DNA from: Thinopyrum elongatum
Taxonomy: Eukaryota; Streptophyta; Magnoliopsida; Poales; Poaceae
NCBI GenBank assembly: GCA_011799875.1
Contig: CM022297.1
Coordinates: 522,129,362 to 522,193,361 of the forward strand
Direction: 5' to 3'
Length of the DNA: 64,000 nucleotides
Position 1 is the first letter of the stretch, and every line of letters starts with the position of its first letter. Below the pieces are notes generated by a model that saw only the letters and a program-made list of their open reading frames with translations, was not told the origin of the DNA and searched no databases. Shown piece by piece: positions 32,172 through 43,104 of the stretch. A program made the translations under genes and the position numbers.

Positions 32172-35052
32172 TGTGACGCCCCCACCTCAATCGTGCACTA
32201 ATCATACAAGCAAATGTGCATGATCAAGATCAGGGATTCACGGAAAGATATCACAACACAACTCTAGACACAAAATTAAAACATAAAGCTTTATATTACA
32301 AGCCAAGGGTCATGAGGACCCGAATACATAAGTCAACAAACAACAATAGTCTGGGTACAGACGTAGTTAGACAAGTTTACCTTAAGAAGGCTAGCAAAAC
32401 AACGACATCTGATCGAAATGGCGCAGGCCTCCTACCTGGGGCCTCCGAACTACTCCTGGTTGTCGGTCTCCATGTAGTAGTAAGCTCCAGTGGGATCCTC
32501 TGGCTCCAGGGCCTCGTCATCTGGTCACAGCAATCGGGCAGGGGAAAAGAGATAGCAAAGCAACCGTGAGTACTCATCCAAAGTACTCGCAAGACTTACA
32601 TTAGATCTATACTAAGTATGCTTCAGTATCAAAGTAATGGGGCTATATCTTTGGACTAAACTGCAGAATGCCAGAGTAGAGGGAATTGCCTAGCCTATCA
32701 AAGACTAGCATCTTGCAGCATTAGAAGGGAGTAGCATACAACAATATATAGTAACATCTTCATATTAGCAACTCCCAGAGATCCTTTCTCGACTACCCTG
32801 TGAGAAAGTGATCCCGGAGCAATATCACAGTTTAGTATCTCAAAGTATCCGGTTCTAGTTGTAGTAGATCATGATGCAACTTTGAGTCTCCTGTTACCCT
32901 GGACATGGCTAGTCGAATAGATATATCTTCCCTGCAGGGGTGCACCACATTACCCAACACGCTCGATTACCTCTGGCCGGGCACACTTGCTGGGTAATGC
33001 CCGGCCTCGGATGATTGACATGCCATAGTTCTACCTAGGCTCTCCAGAGAAGTCAGCATGCCGGTCTAAATCCTAAGTGCGATAGTGTCATGGGCCAATC
33101 GCCCTAAGCACTCTTGCATGTTGCGTGGACGACTGGGACCAAGCGCGACTGTGGAAGCACCAACAGACGTAACCAGCTCACCCGGGTGCGTGCCGCTCAA
33201 CTGTGACATCTGACAGAGCTTTCGGTACAATGAACGACACCGAGTGCCCATATCTTATCCCGCGTGGTGGTTAGTGCGAAAGGGCCAACGACCCACTCAG
33301 ATTAAATACCCATATCCGTTAGTGCATTATTAGGAGCTCGCGGAGACTACCAGTGCGTCGGCCGTCCCGACTAGGTAACTCGCGGACCACGACCAGGGGC
33401 TAGGCCCACCTCTCTCCCAGATGGTCTCCGCCTGCCCTGTCGTTCCGCCACAACATCTCTCGCGGGTACCCTTGGGGAAGACCCGACTTTATCAAAGGAC
33501 TGTCAGGAGCCCAGGTCCACCTCAACCGGGGTGGTACCACCTGCCCTTCAGTCCCGTAGTAACATTTAAAAGTAATAGTGGGTCCATACCATCAAGGTGA
33601 ACTCGGAGGAATCAGCCTTAATAGGTTCGCACTTGAGGTACTGCACAACAGAGTCATCGTCGAGAGTGAAGGATGAGGAATCACCCACGGTAACCCACAC
33701 TCGATGTACTACACTACAGAAATATCATCGGAAGTGAAATATGAGGAATCACCCTCGGCACTTGATAGCAACTCTGCAGAGTCGTACAACTATGGGGGTA
33801 CTGGTGGTGTGTTCGGTCTCTGTTCCATGATCATCTTGCTCGGATCACCCAGTAGTAAAGCATGGCAACACGGACAAGTGTGTAGGGTCACAGATGGGAC
33901 TCTATCCCTCCTATACTAAGCATATATGATAACAGGCAAAGTATCAACAACAGGTTACAAAAACAGGCTATGCATCAGAATAGGAGCTATCAGACAACAA
34001 CAGTAGCAAAATCTAATGCAAGCATAAGAGAGAAAGAATGGGCGATATCGGAATGATCAAGGGGGTTTTGCTTGCTTGGAAGCTCTGCTAAGAGGGGCTG
34101 GTCGTCATTGATATAGTCATACCCGGTGTCGTCGGCAGTCTTGGGGTCTACCGAAGAAGAGAAGGGGGAAGAAATAATAAATACAAGGCAAACAAATGCA
34201 GCACAATGCATGACATGGCAGTATGCTGAGCTAGGGGGCCCTAATGTTGTACTAGGTATTTTAGACGGAGCGATAAAATATCCGAGAATATTTTCCCAGC
34301 TCCAGGTGATTATTGGTATATTAATCCGGAGGGGAAGGTTCCATGTTTGCTATGTCAGAGGCATGTGGCAGGTATGTGGATGACATATTCAGATTTGTCT
34401 TATTTTTCTGATCATTTTTCATATATAAATTATTTTCATCTGAGCTACGGTTTATTTTCTATGAGTTTTTGAAGTTTAAATGATTTTTTGGATTTATTTT
34501 CATTCCAAAAATACCAAACTAAAATGCTAAGTGCACCCGGTGCAGTGCACATAGGGGTGCACCTAGTGGCTGACAGCGGGACAGGGGGAGGGCTGAGTCA
34601 GCGGGTCAACGCTGACCCGTTGACTGGTCAGCGGACTCGGTGGGACCCAGTGTCAGCGACACAAGGGCCCCATTGGCAGGCCCACATGGCAGTGGCGCGC
34701 CGGCAACTAGCCACCGGCAACCAAAATGGCGACGGCACGCACGGGAGGGCGTCGGAAATCGGCCACAGGGCCTCATTGGGCGCGCGCGATATCCCGTTTG
34801 AACGTGCGAAGCGAGCCACGACATTTGATGGCGGCGATTGGACCTGGGGAAGCCGGAAACATCGGCGGCGACCGCTGCAGCGGACGCTGGAGTTCGGGCG
34901 CACGGCAAACGGCGACAGAGACCACGGCAGGTCCTACAGAGAGGTGCTCCGGGGTCCTGGAGGTGCCCTGAGCACGCCGAGGTGCTCAGCTGGCCATGAC
35001 AACATCGACAGCGACGGCGGCTTCATCCACGGCGAAGCTGAGCTCCGATAAC
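32172..35052 (-). repeat. 5' LTR of chromovirus A2, truncated by element B
   Basis: Matches 3456 to about 6332 of the left LTR. It ends at CTCCGATAAC where the LTR of B begins (35053). The remaining roughly 1.0 kb of LTR (equivalent to 6333-7353) is not found beyond the other end of B. Confidence 0.9.
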
Positions 35053-35712
35053 TGTCGGGCCCCATTCTGAATTAAATCACAGAAAAGCCCTAAGTCACAC
35101 CAGCCCCAAGATCAACACAACTGGTGGACTTCCTTGATACAGATAACCAGTACAATTTAATATTACGCAAGGTTGAGTCTGAGGGCTCAACAACATTATT
35201 ACAAACTCGCCAGTATATGGCAGTGGCGGTATATGACAGTGGTGTGGTGGTGATACATCTCTGATACAATAATATAAAGCCAAGCGTCAGTGTGAGTCTT
35301 GACTATTTTATTGGTGTAGCAGAAGCTCGGCGGATGATACATGTGGTAGACTCCTACCTCACAGGTTGACTGACTGGGACTCCTCAAAGCGTCGGGCTCG
35401 CTAGCGCAATCCTCCTCCACAAGCTCGTCCTCCTCCAAGTCTGGCCAAGTAAATAGCCAGGGACAAGCCAGTGAGTATGTTGGAATGTACTTACAAACAT
35501 TATGAACAAAAGATATAATGAATGCATATGCTCAAGTAGGATCATGTTAACATGCTCATTCTGACTATAATCTTGGTCATGACATAATAATAAAATGATG
35601 CGGAAGTAAATAAAACATGTTAGTCATAAACAGTCTTATTAAAAATAAAAGTAAGTGAATGCCACGGGTAGTCTAGCCAGCCCAAGTGACATTCAGAAAA
35701 AAATAAGAGAAA

Positions 35713-36005
35713 AGCCAATCGGGTGTCTAAAAGAGCGTCGGGTTATAACCCGGAAACTCAAGCGACGCCACGAAAGGTCTTGAAAAGAAATGCCAGTCGG
35801 GTGTCAAAAGTGACGCCACGGTCGGTCTTGAAAAGAAATGCCAATCGGGTGTCCAGAAGAGTAGTGGCGTGATGGACCGCCTGAGAACTCGAGGGACGCC
35901 ACGAAGAGGTCTTGAAAAAAAATGCCAATCGGGTATCCACAAGAGTAGTGGCGTAATAAACCGCCTGTTAACTCGAGGGACGCCATGAAAAGGTCTTGAA
36001 AAAAA
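35713..36005. repeat. Tandem block inside the B LTR
   Basis: Four imperfect units, starting at about 35713, 35792, 35840 and 35924 (79, 48, 84 and about 82 bp). Each begins GCCAATCGGGT (or one-base variants) and ends GGTCTTGAAAA; the second lacks the middle part. The right LTR has the same block at about 46699-46995, so the array predates the insertion. Confidence 0.8.
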
Positions 36006-37865
36006 ATAAAGTTGAGTGCCCGGGGTAGTCTAGCCAGCCCCTGAGACACTCAGGAAATATAAAATAAGAGAAACGGTTAGTCCTCAATAATGTGCATAAC
36101 CATGAAAACATGCATAGTAATAGTATTCCAAATAACCATGATAGTGTTAGAGATGACAACAATATCCTGCAAAATATTTCATGCCCAAATTAAATATTTT
36201 CCTCCGGAGACCTACACCGGGGCCGACACTTGACCCACCCAGCTATGCCCTTTGACAGAGGACATGGCTATTCGAATAGGTTTAACTCTGCAGAGGGTGT
36301 ACTCTTTACCCACGTGCATGGGATTCCTTTAGTCAGCACCGTGGCACTGGCTAATTCCCACTACGGTCTTTGGGTTGAAAACACACCTGACCAGCACACA
36401 CCAGATTAACCGTCCGGATTCCAGGAATCACCCAAAGCATCGTTTCAGAAAAAACTCTAAGTTAGGGAGACAACAATCTCGAGTAGCATGGGATCACTAT
36501 TAATATGCGCGGATTCCAAGGGGGGACCCCCTCTCGGGAACAACCGGTAACACCCATGCCCCCTGACCCGACGACAGGATTTAGTCCAAGGCCTTGGAAA
36601 CCCTCGTCATGGCCCTCTGTACGGTGTGTACCTGGACAGGGGTTAACAACTTACTCAACCGCACCTTCCTTGTGGAAGGACTCGTGGCAGCACGGTATCC
36701 AGCTAGGTGAAACGGAACAAGACTCGATCTTGGCCGACTCAGGAGGCGTTAATTATCATCACCGGTATGTTCCACATAAGTCACATGACACCACCGTGTC
36801 AATAATAATGGCCCGTGCCCACCGGCACGTCCAAGGCAGGAGACACTCTCCTGGATTTCCACAATTTTACCATGTCAGAAGGATTACTTGCTTGAGTGAA
36901 GTACAAGCTAGGTGGAAAAATTGATATGACCAGACATGCATGTACTTGTGATATATGTGGTGCAACTCCAACCGATGCAAACATGCAAATGCAATCACCA
37001 TATCCCAAGTTCAATAATGCTTGCCTTGTCCAAAGTAGTCAGGTGAAAACCCTTCGAAATTCTCTGCAAAGTTTCCCTCTTCTTTTTCTGAAAAGTTCAA
37101 ATTCAACCCAAATTAAATTTTTTGGCAACAGTACAGAAATTTGTCTCAAAACATTTTTAAATAAATACTAAAAAAAACTAGAGAGAAAAATAAGAATTTC
37201 AAAAATAAGTTCAACTCAAACAGAGTTGTGGTTTAAAAGTTATTAGACTTTCAAAATCAGGGGCTTTTCTGTAAAACAGCAGTCCCTGCATAGTTTAAAC
37301 AGAAAACGCTTCGGCTGAAGTACGCTTCTCAGCGGAGAAGGCGTAAAAGACAGAGTACGCCTTCGTTTTAAACAGAGAAAAAGAAAAACACCGCGCGTGG
37401 TGGGGGCCACCCGTCAGGTTCAAATTTGAACCCGATCGCGCGCGAGACAGAGAGGTGATGGCGGTCGCAGGCGATGATCGACGGGATTCCAGCAGCTGGC
37501 GATGGTGTGGACATGTCCGGGATGATGTACCGCGTCGGGGGTTGGTGGTGGTAGTCGCCGGAGAGTAGCAGAACGGCGGCGAGGTTGACGGCGGCGGACG
37601 GCGGTTCGGTGGTGTTGGGATTTCGTCGGAGAGAGCTCGGGGTGCGAAATTGGAGCGCGGGAATGATGATTTGGCGTGAGAGAGAGTTGCTGGCAAGATT
37701 TGAGCAGTGGTGGTGGAGTAACGGTGATCAACTGATCCCGGACAGAGGCGGCGGAGCGGTGGTCGGAGGTGAAGAAGGAGACCTCCCCGAGGTCAGGGGA
37801 GTGGCATAGGGACGATTGGGAGGTGGTGGAGGCAATGGGTGAGGAGAATGGAGCTCGGGAGGGCC

Positions 37866-37872
37866 TTTTATA
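37866..37872 (-). promoter_or_regulatory. TATA box in the B 3' LTR
   Basis: Minus strand CGCCTATAAAAGGCCC, a strong plant TATA context, pointing in the direction of element transcription. The matching position in the 5' LTR is altered (48852-48858). Confidence 0.65.
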
Positions 37873-39169
37873 GGCGATCCGAGGCGGTCCAGCGAGGTTC
37901 GGATCACGCCGGAGTTATGGTGGTCGGCGAGGTATGTTTGGGCGGTGGTCAAGGGCGGCGAGCATTGATGGAGGATGGTGGAGCACTCTGGAAGTCTCAG
38001 CGCGGACAAACTCGAGCTCCTTGAGCTTATCCACGGCGAGGTCGGTGTACGGGAGCGGCGGACGTGCCCATCTCCGGCGACTGCCGGATGGGGTCCAGAG
38101 GTTTGGTCAGTGCACGGAGCTGCCGAGGGAAGCAACGCGTGGAGAGGGAGTAGTTTAGTAGGGTGCAGCGCAGTGAATGAGGCCGGTGGCGCGAGCTGAT
38201 CCGCTCGGCCTGCCATGGCCGAGCGTGTGGCCATTGCACCGGCCAGCCTCCGGCCCGTTGACGGCGAGGGGCTGACGAGGAGGCCCCGCGGCTGCACATT
38301 TATGGACGAGGAGGCGTGGACGAGGAGGGGATGAGGTGGAGTGGAGTGCACGGCGGCGATTCTCCCCCTCTGTATTTTTTCTGAATTTTACTGAATTTTT
38401 CCGACAGTGCTACAGTGTGCCCACCAGGTGTATGACAAAATGCCAGGAGGTGCTAGGGATTTTAGGATTTTCTGTGGATTTTTGTGGTGAGGTGTTGATG
38501 CTCAAAAATGAGTTTGACAAAGTTTCAGGATTTTTGGAGAAGTTTAGATTTTGTTTTGAGCAAGAAAATGGTTTCTGGTCCAAATTTCAACTATATGAAT
38601 TTTGAAAATTTTGAACTTTGGACCCCAAGGTTTTTGGTGAAATGGGTTGTGGGTACCATCTAGTTCCTAGGATAATTTTTTTGGGGATAGAAAAGTTGTA
38701 GAAATTATAGCTCCTTTGTAACTCAAGGAAACCATGGATATTGCAAATTCCAATTTTGGAATTTGTTTAAAATGGGAAGAATATTTTTGTGGGGTGGAAA
38801 GAAGTTGGATACTGCCCTTAAAGATGTGAGTGACTTGTGGGATGAATTTGGAGTGGAAGAAAAATTGTTGGATGGATTTTAGAAGGGTTAGAGAGAAGTG
38901 AAAAGGGCCATTTCCTTTGAAATTTTTCAAATCACTCCCGAAAACTTTTCTGAATGAAAATTGTTTGAAAACCTCCAAATTAATTATCCAAATAATTTTA
39001 AACCTTTCAAATAGAACCACTAAAGAAAATTTGAAATCCCATTAAAAATTGAAAATAATTTTCAGAATAAAAGAACTATAAAGAGAATAATGGAAAGAAT
39101 AATTCAGAATATTATATTTTGAGGGAAAGGTTTTGAAAATCCAAAAAGAAATATTTTTGGGGTGTTACA

Positions 39170-39190
39170 ACACCTACCCTCCTTAAGAAA
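39170..39190 (-). other. Polypurine tract of B
   Basis: Minus strand CTTAAGGAGGGTAGGTGT lies directly before the LTR start TGTAACACCCC. Confidence 0.65.
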
Positions 39191-40480
39191 AATCTCGTCC
39201 CCGAGATTTCAGCTGTCCCTCAAACAGGTACGGATATTCAGTCCTCAGATGATCCTCTCTTTCCCATGTTGCTTCTTCCTCGGTGTGATTACTCCACTGA
39301 ACCTTGTAAAATTTTATTACATTCTGCAGGGTCCCCCATTCAGATTCTTCCAAAATCTTTATAGGACGTTCCCTATAGGTAAGGTCTGGTTGAAGATCCA
39401 AGTCTTGGTGTTGCACTTGCTTGTCCGGGTTACTAACACATCTTCTCAGTTGTGACACGTGAAACACATCGTGAACATCTGATAATTCTACCGGTAGCTC
39501 TAGTTGATAAGCAACCTTGCCTCTTCTTGCGATCACTCTAAATGGTCAAATAAACCTCGGTGCCAATTTTCCTTTGACTTTAAATCTCTGTAGTCCTCTT
39601 GTGGGATATACTCTGAGATACACATATTCATCGGGCTCAAAACTGATTTGGCGGTGCTTTTGATCATAGTAACTCTTTTGGCGGCTCTGAGCTGCTTTCA
39701 GTCTGTCCTGAATAAGTTTTACTATTGTTTCTGCTTCTTTAAGAACTTCGGGACCGAAAATTCGACTGTCTCCGGTTTCAGACCAATTGAGTGGGGTACG
39801 GCACCTTCGTCCGTACAGGGCTTCAAAAGGTGACATTTTCAAACTGGCTTGATAACTGTTGTTATATGAGAATTCTGCGTATGGTAAACTGTCTTCCCAG
39901 CTAACTCCGTAAGTGAGCACACATGCTCTCAGCATGTCTTCCAAGATTTGATTTACCCGCTCAGTTTGTCCTCCGGTTTGCGGGTGGTATGCTGTGCTGA
40001 ATGTCAGTTGAGTCCCTAGGGCTTGCTGTAGGTGCTCCCAAAATCTAGAGACAAATTGGGTGCCTCTATCAGAGACTATGGTCTTGGGTACTCCGTGTAA
40101 GCAAACGATCCGGGAGAGGTATAATCTGGCAAGTCTCTGTGTGGAGTATGTGGTTTTTACTGGAAAGAAATGTGCCACCTTGGTTAAATAATCTGTTATA
40201 ACCCAGATAGCATCATTTCCGTGTCGTGTTCTAGGCAATCCGACGATAAAATCCATTCCTATTACGTCCCATTTCCACTCAGGCACTCTGAGTGGCTGCA
40301 ATAGTCCTGCTGGCCTTTGGTGTTCTGCTTTTACACGCTGGCATGAATCACAACATGCGACATTTACAGCTATATCTCTTTTCATCCCGTGCCACCAATA
40401 ATTTTCTTGTACATCTTTGTTCCTCCTGGATGAATAGAATATGGAGTGGTATGGGCTTCGGCCAAAATTTGTTGCTTTAA
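39183..40480 (-). pseudogene. Integrase with chromodomain-like tail of B
   Basis: Main frame 40385-39546 (279 codons): CDSCQRVKAEHQRPAGLLQP (zinc region end), WDVIGMDFIVGLPRT (Asp 1), TIVSDRGTQFVSRFWEHL (Asp 2), QTGGQTERVNQILEDMLR (Glu), SLPYAEFSYNNSYQASLKMS and LNWSETGD. All three catalytic residues are kept. After a stop the frame 39536-39183 continues VHDVFHVSQLRRCV and ends with YKVQWSNHTEEEATWEREDH, a chromodomain-like end typical of chromoviruses that target heterochromatin. The zinc-binding region upstream (40480-40390) is frame-broken. Among the best-preserved pol segments in the window. Confidence 0.9.
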
Positions 40481-40483
40481 ATC

Positions 40484-41842
40484 TTACTTATTAGGCACAC
40501 ACAGTCTTTTTCCGAACCATAAAATTCCCTGATTGTCTATGGTAAATTCAGATGCCTTGCCCAATTTTATTTTCCTCTTAATCCCCTCAACACTTGAGTG
40601 TCCTTTTTGGGCTTCTTTGATCTGATCCTCTAATGTTGGTTTTATCTCTAGTTGATTAATGGTTCCCTCTGTGATTAGGACCATATTGAGTTTGGCAAAT
40701 TCCTGGTTGAACTCATGTTGTGAGAATTGCACACTATTATTATTGGTGCAGGGATTTCGGCTGAGAGCGTCTGCCACAACATTTGCTTTACCCGGATGAT
40801 AATGAATTCCGATGTCGTAATCCTTTATTAACTCAAGCCAGCGACGCTGTCTCAGGTTTAATTCTGGCTGGGTGAAAATATACTTAAGACTTTTGTGGTC
40901 CGTGTATATTTCACATCGTTCACCAAGAAGAAAGTGTCGCCATTCTTTGAGTGCATGTATTACCATAGCTAGCTCCAAATCATGGGTAGGATAATTCTCC
41001 TCGTGTCGTCGTAGCTGTCTTGAGGCATAAGCCACGACTTTTCCTTCTTGCATCAATACACATCCAAGGCCTTTCCTGGACCAGTCACAGTATATCTCAA
41101 AAAAATTGTGCACATCGGGCACGACCAGAACGGGTGATGTTGTTAACCTCCTCTTCAATTCTTGGAAACTTTTCTCACAGGCTTCAGTCCATTCAAACTT
41201 CTTATCCTTCTTAAGTAATTGGGTCATGGGTTTAGCTATGGTGGAGAATCCTTCAATAAATCTCCGGTAATAACCTGCCAGACCAAGAAACCTCCTGACC
41301 TCTGTCACGTTTGTAGGTTGCTTCCATTCTTGGACAGCCTTTACTTTACTTGGGTCCACTGCTATCCCATCTTGTGTCAGTACGTGTCCCAGAAAGCCAA
41401 CTTCTCGTAACCAAAATTCACATTTACTGAATTTGGCATAAAGTTGGTTTTTCCGTAATTCTTCCAGGATGATTCGTAGGTGTTGCTCTTGTTCTTCGGG
41501 TGTCTTGGAATAAATAAGTATGTCATCAATAAATACGACCACGAACTTGTCCAAATATTTCATGAAAACCTTGTTCATGAGATGCACAAAGTAAGCAGAA
41601 GCGTTGGTTAAGCTAAAAGGCATCACTGTAAACTCGTACAATCCATATCTGGTAGTAAAGGCAGTCTTGGGTATATCTGATGATCGGATTTTTAATTGAT
41701 GGTAGCCTAACCTCAACTCTATTTTTGAGAACACCTTGGCTTCTGCTAGCAGTTCGAACAAGTCATTTATCCTATTGAGTGCCCTGTAATCAATACATAG
41801 CCTGAGGGTACCATCCTTTTTCTTAGCAAATAAAACTGGCAA
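40484..41842 (-). pseudogene. Reverse transcriptase and RNase H of B
   Basis: A 452-codon frame. [19 protein letters not shown], then about 11 residues missing (the usual KYPLPR stretch) before [25 protein letters not shown] has Glu (codon 41717-41719) where the first catalytic Asp of the family stands; [30 protein letters not shown] keeps the DD pair. RNase [20 protein letters not shown] (relatives CDAS), [50 protein letters not shown]. Long and open, but a catalytic Asp-to-Glu change plus the deletion in the fingers/palm make activity unlikely. Stop at 40484 precedes the integrase region. Confidence 0.9.
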
Positions 41843-41896
41843 TCCCCATGGTGATGAGCTGGGTCGAACATAACCCTTTTCCTTTAGTTCCTTAAT

Positions 41897-42517
41897 CTAT
41901 TTCTTCAACTCGGCCAATTCTGTTGGAGCCATTCGGTACGGCTTCTTATAAATGGGTGTCGTTCCTGGTGCTAACTCAATAACAAATTCAATTTCACGGT
42001 CCGAGGGCATTCCTGGTAGCTCCTCGGGGAATACATCGGGGTACTTGCAGACTACAGGAACCTTACTTAATTCCGCTGCATCCACTTGACTTAATTTCCC
42101 TTGTGATGCGGAGATCCACTTTGTGGCAAATTTTATTGTTTTTCCTTGGCAGCTTGTAAGTGTCACTGTGCGGTTGTAGCAGTCTATGAAACCCTTGTTT
42201 TTGGTTAACCAATCCATTCCCAGAATAACGTCCAGATCGACTACTTCTAGTACAATAAGGTTGGCTGAAAATACCATTCCTTTGATCTCAATATTCACAT
42301 CCTTGCAGTACCATTGTGTGCTTTGCTTCGATCTCGGGGACTGAATAACCAAGGAATTTTGCAAAGGCGAAAAAGAAAATTGATTCTCTGAAGCAAATCT
42401 TTTAGAGATGCACGAATGCGAAGCTCCAGAATCAAATAATACTGTAGCATTAATTGAGTTGACAGGAAATGTACCGAACACAATATCCGATGCATTTTGT
42501 GCCTCCTCAAAGGTCAC
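41897..42517 (-). pseudogene. Aspartic protease region of B
   Basis: A 206-codon frame with FGTFPVNSINATVLFDSGAS (active site DSGAS), [40 protein letters not shown] and GTTPIYKKPYRMAPTELAEL. It ends at a stop a few codons before the RT frame begins; the order gag, protease, RT is that of a chromovirus polyprotein. It would cleave the polyprotein. The motif is intact; only the connections to gag and RT are broken. Confidence 0.9.
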
Positions 42518-42526
42518 GTGGTTGAC

Positions 42527-43104
42527 CTATCCCTTCCTCTGGTTGTTATTGGGGTTGATGTTGTTGCGTTTGGGGGCTGTGTTTGTACCACGGCCATTGT
42601 TGTTGGGCTTGGTAGTATTATTTCCCTGCTTTGGGCATTGCCTAGAGTAATGCCCTTCTCCTCCGCAGGCATAACAGGTGATGCCCGGATGGAATGTTGT
42701 ATCTTTGGTCCTATTGTTGAAAGCACTGCGGTTCTGTTGTGGAGCTGCCGCTGCTGGTCGGGGTAGTAGTGTTGCTGGTCGAGGTGTTGTGGGCTTCTGA
42801 AATTCATTCTTGGGCTTGTTGTTGCGAATCTGGGATGACTGGTTCATACGGCGCTTGCGTACTTCATTCATGTTGCGGTGCTCGTTCTCCAGTATAATTG
42901 CCTTGTCCACCAGTGTCTTGAAATCAGGAAAGGTGTGGACAGCCAGTTGGCACTTTAAAGACGGAATAAGTCCATCGAGAAACTTTTCCATCTTTTTGTT
43001 TTCTGTCATATATTCCTCGTTGGCGTATCGTGCCAGCTGAGTAAACTGATCCAGGTACTGTGTCACCATGGTGCCTCGCTGCTTGAGGTTTCTATAGTAT
43101 GCCG
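42527..43104 (-). pseudogene. C-terminal gag and zinc knuckle of B
   Basis: A 180-codon frame: LKQRGTMVTQYLDQFTQLAR, DGLIPSLKCQLAVHTFPDFK, KAIILENEHRNMNEVRKRRM, then the CCHC knuckle CYACGGEGHYSRQCPK and an Asn-rich tail. To the right (upstream in the gene) gag homology stops at about 43105 and organelle-like DNA begins. The N-terminal part of gag resumes at 44435. Confidence 0.88.

Larger units (their letters stand above)
1668..35052 (-). mobile_element. Chromovirus 'A', tandem LTR-internal-LTR-internal form (hosts C and D)
   Basis: Minus-strand Ty3/Gypsy element. Reading right to left: 5' LTR 35052-32172 (far end lost), PBS 32168-32156, gag, protease, RT, RNase H, integrase and chromodomain-like C-terminus down to about 7400, PPT about 7375-7354, LTR 7353-3456, then a second PBS (3452-3440) and a second gag (3455-1668) that stops abruptly. 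One LTR is therefore shared by two internal regions. The chromodomain-like integrase tail, TGTAACACCCC LTR start and LTRs near 3.9 kb fit the Tekay-type chromovirus group. All reading frames are broken, so the element is dead. Element C (12391-31594) interrupts its gag, and element B starts at 35053 inside its right LTR. Confidence 0.85.
35053..39169 (-). repeat. 3' LTR of element B (about 4.1 kb)
   Basis: Plus-strand edges TGTCGGGCCCC (35053) and GGGGTGTTACA (39169). It contains an internal tandem block at 35713-36005, a GC-rich block at about 37380-38360 with many overlapping frames that are not supported as genes, and a TATA box at 37866-37872. It closely matches 46048-49699. Confidence 0.92.

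Noticed and set aside
37728..38351. A 207-codon minus-strand ORF in the GC-rich part of the B LTR (and a similar one at 48714-49286)
   Set aside because: The two LTR copies do not keep the same start, the frame runs across the TATA box, composition is simple Pro/Ser/Arg-rich, and several overlapping frames are equally long. Open frames here follow from GC content.
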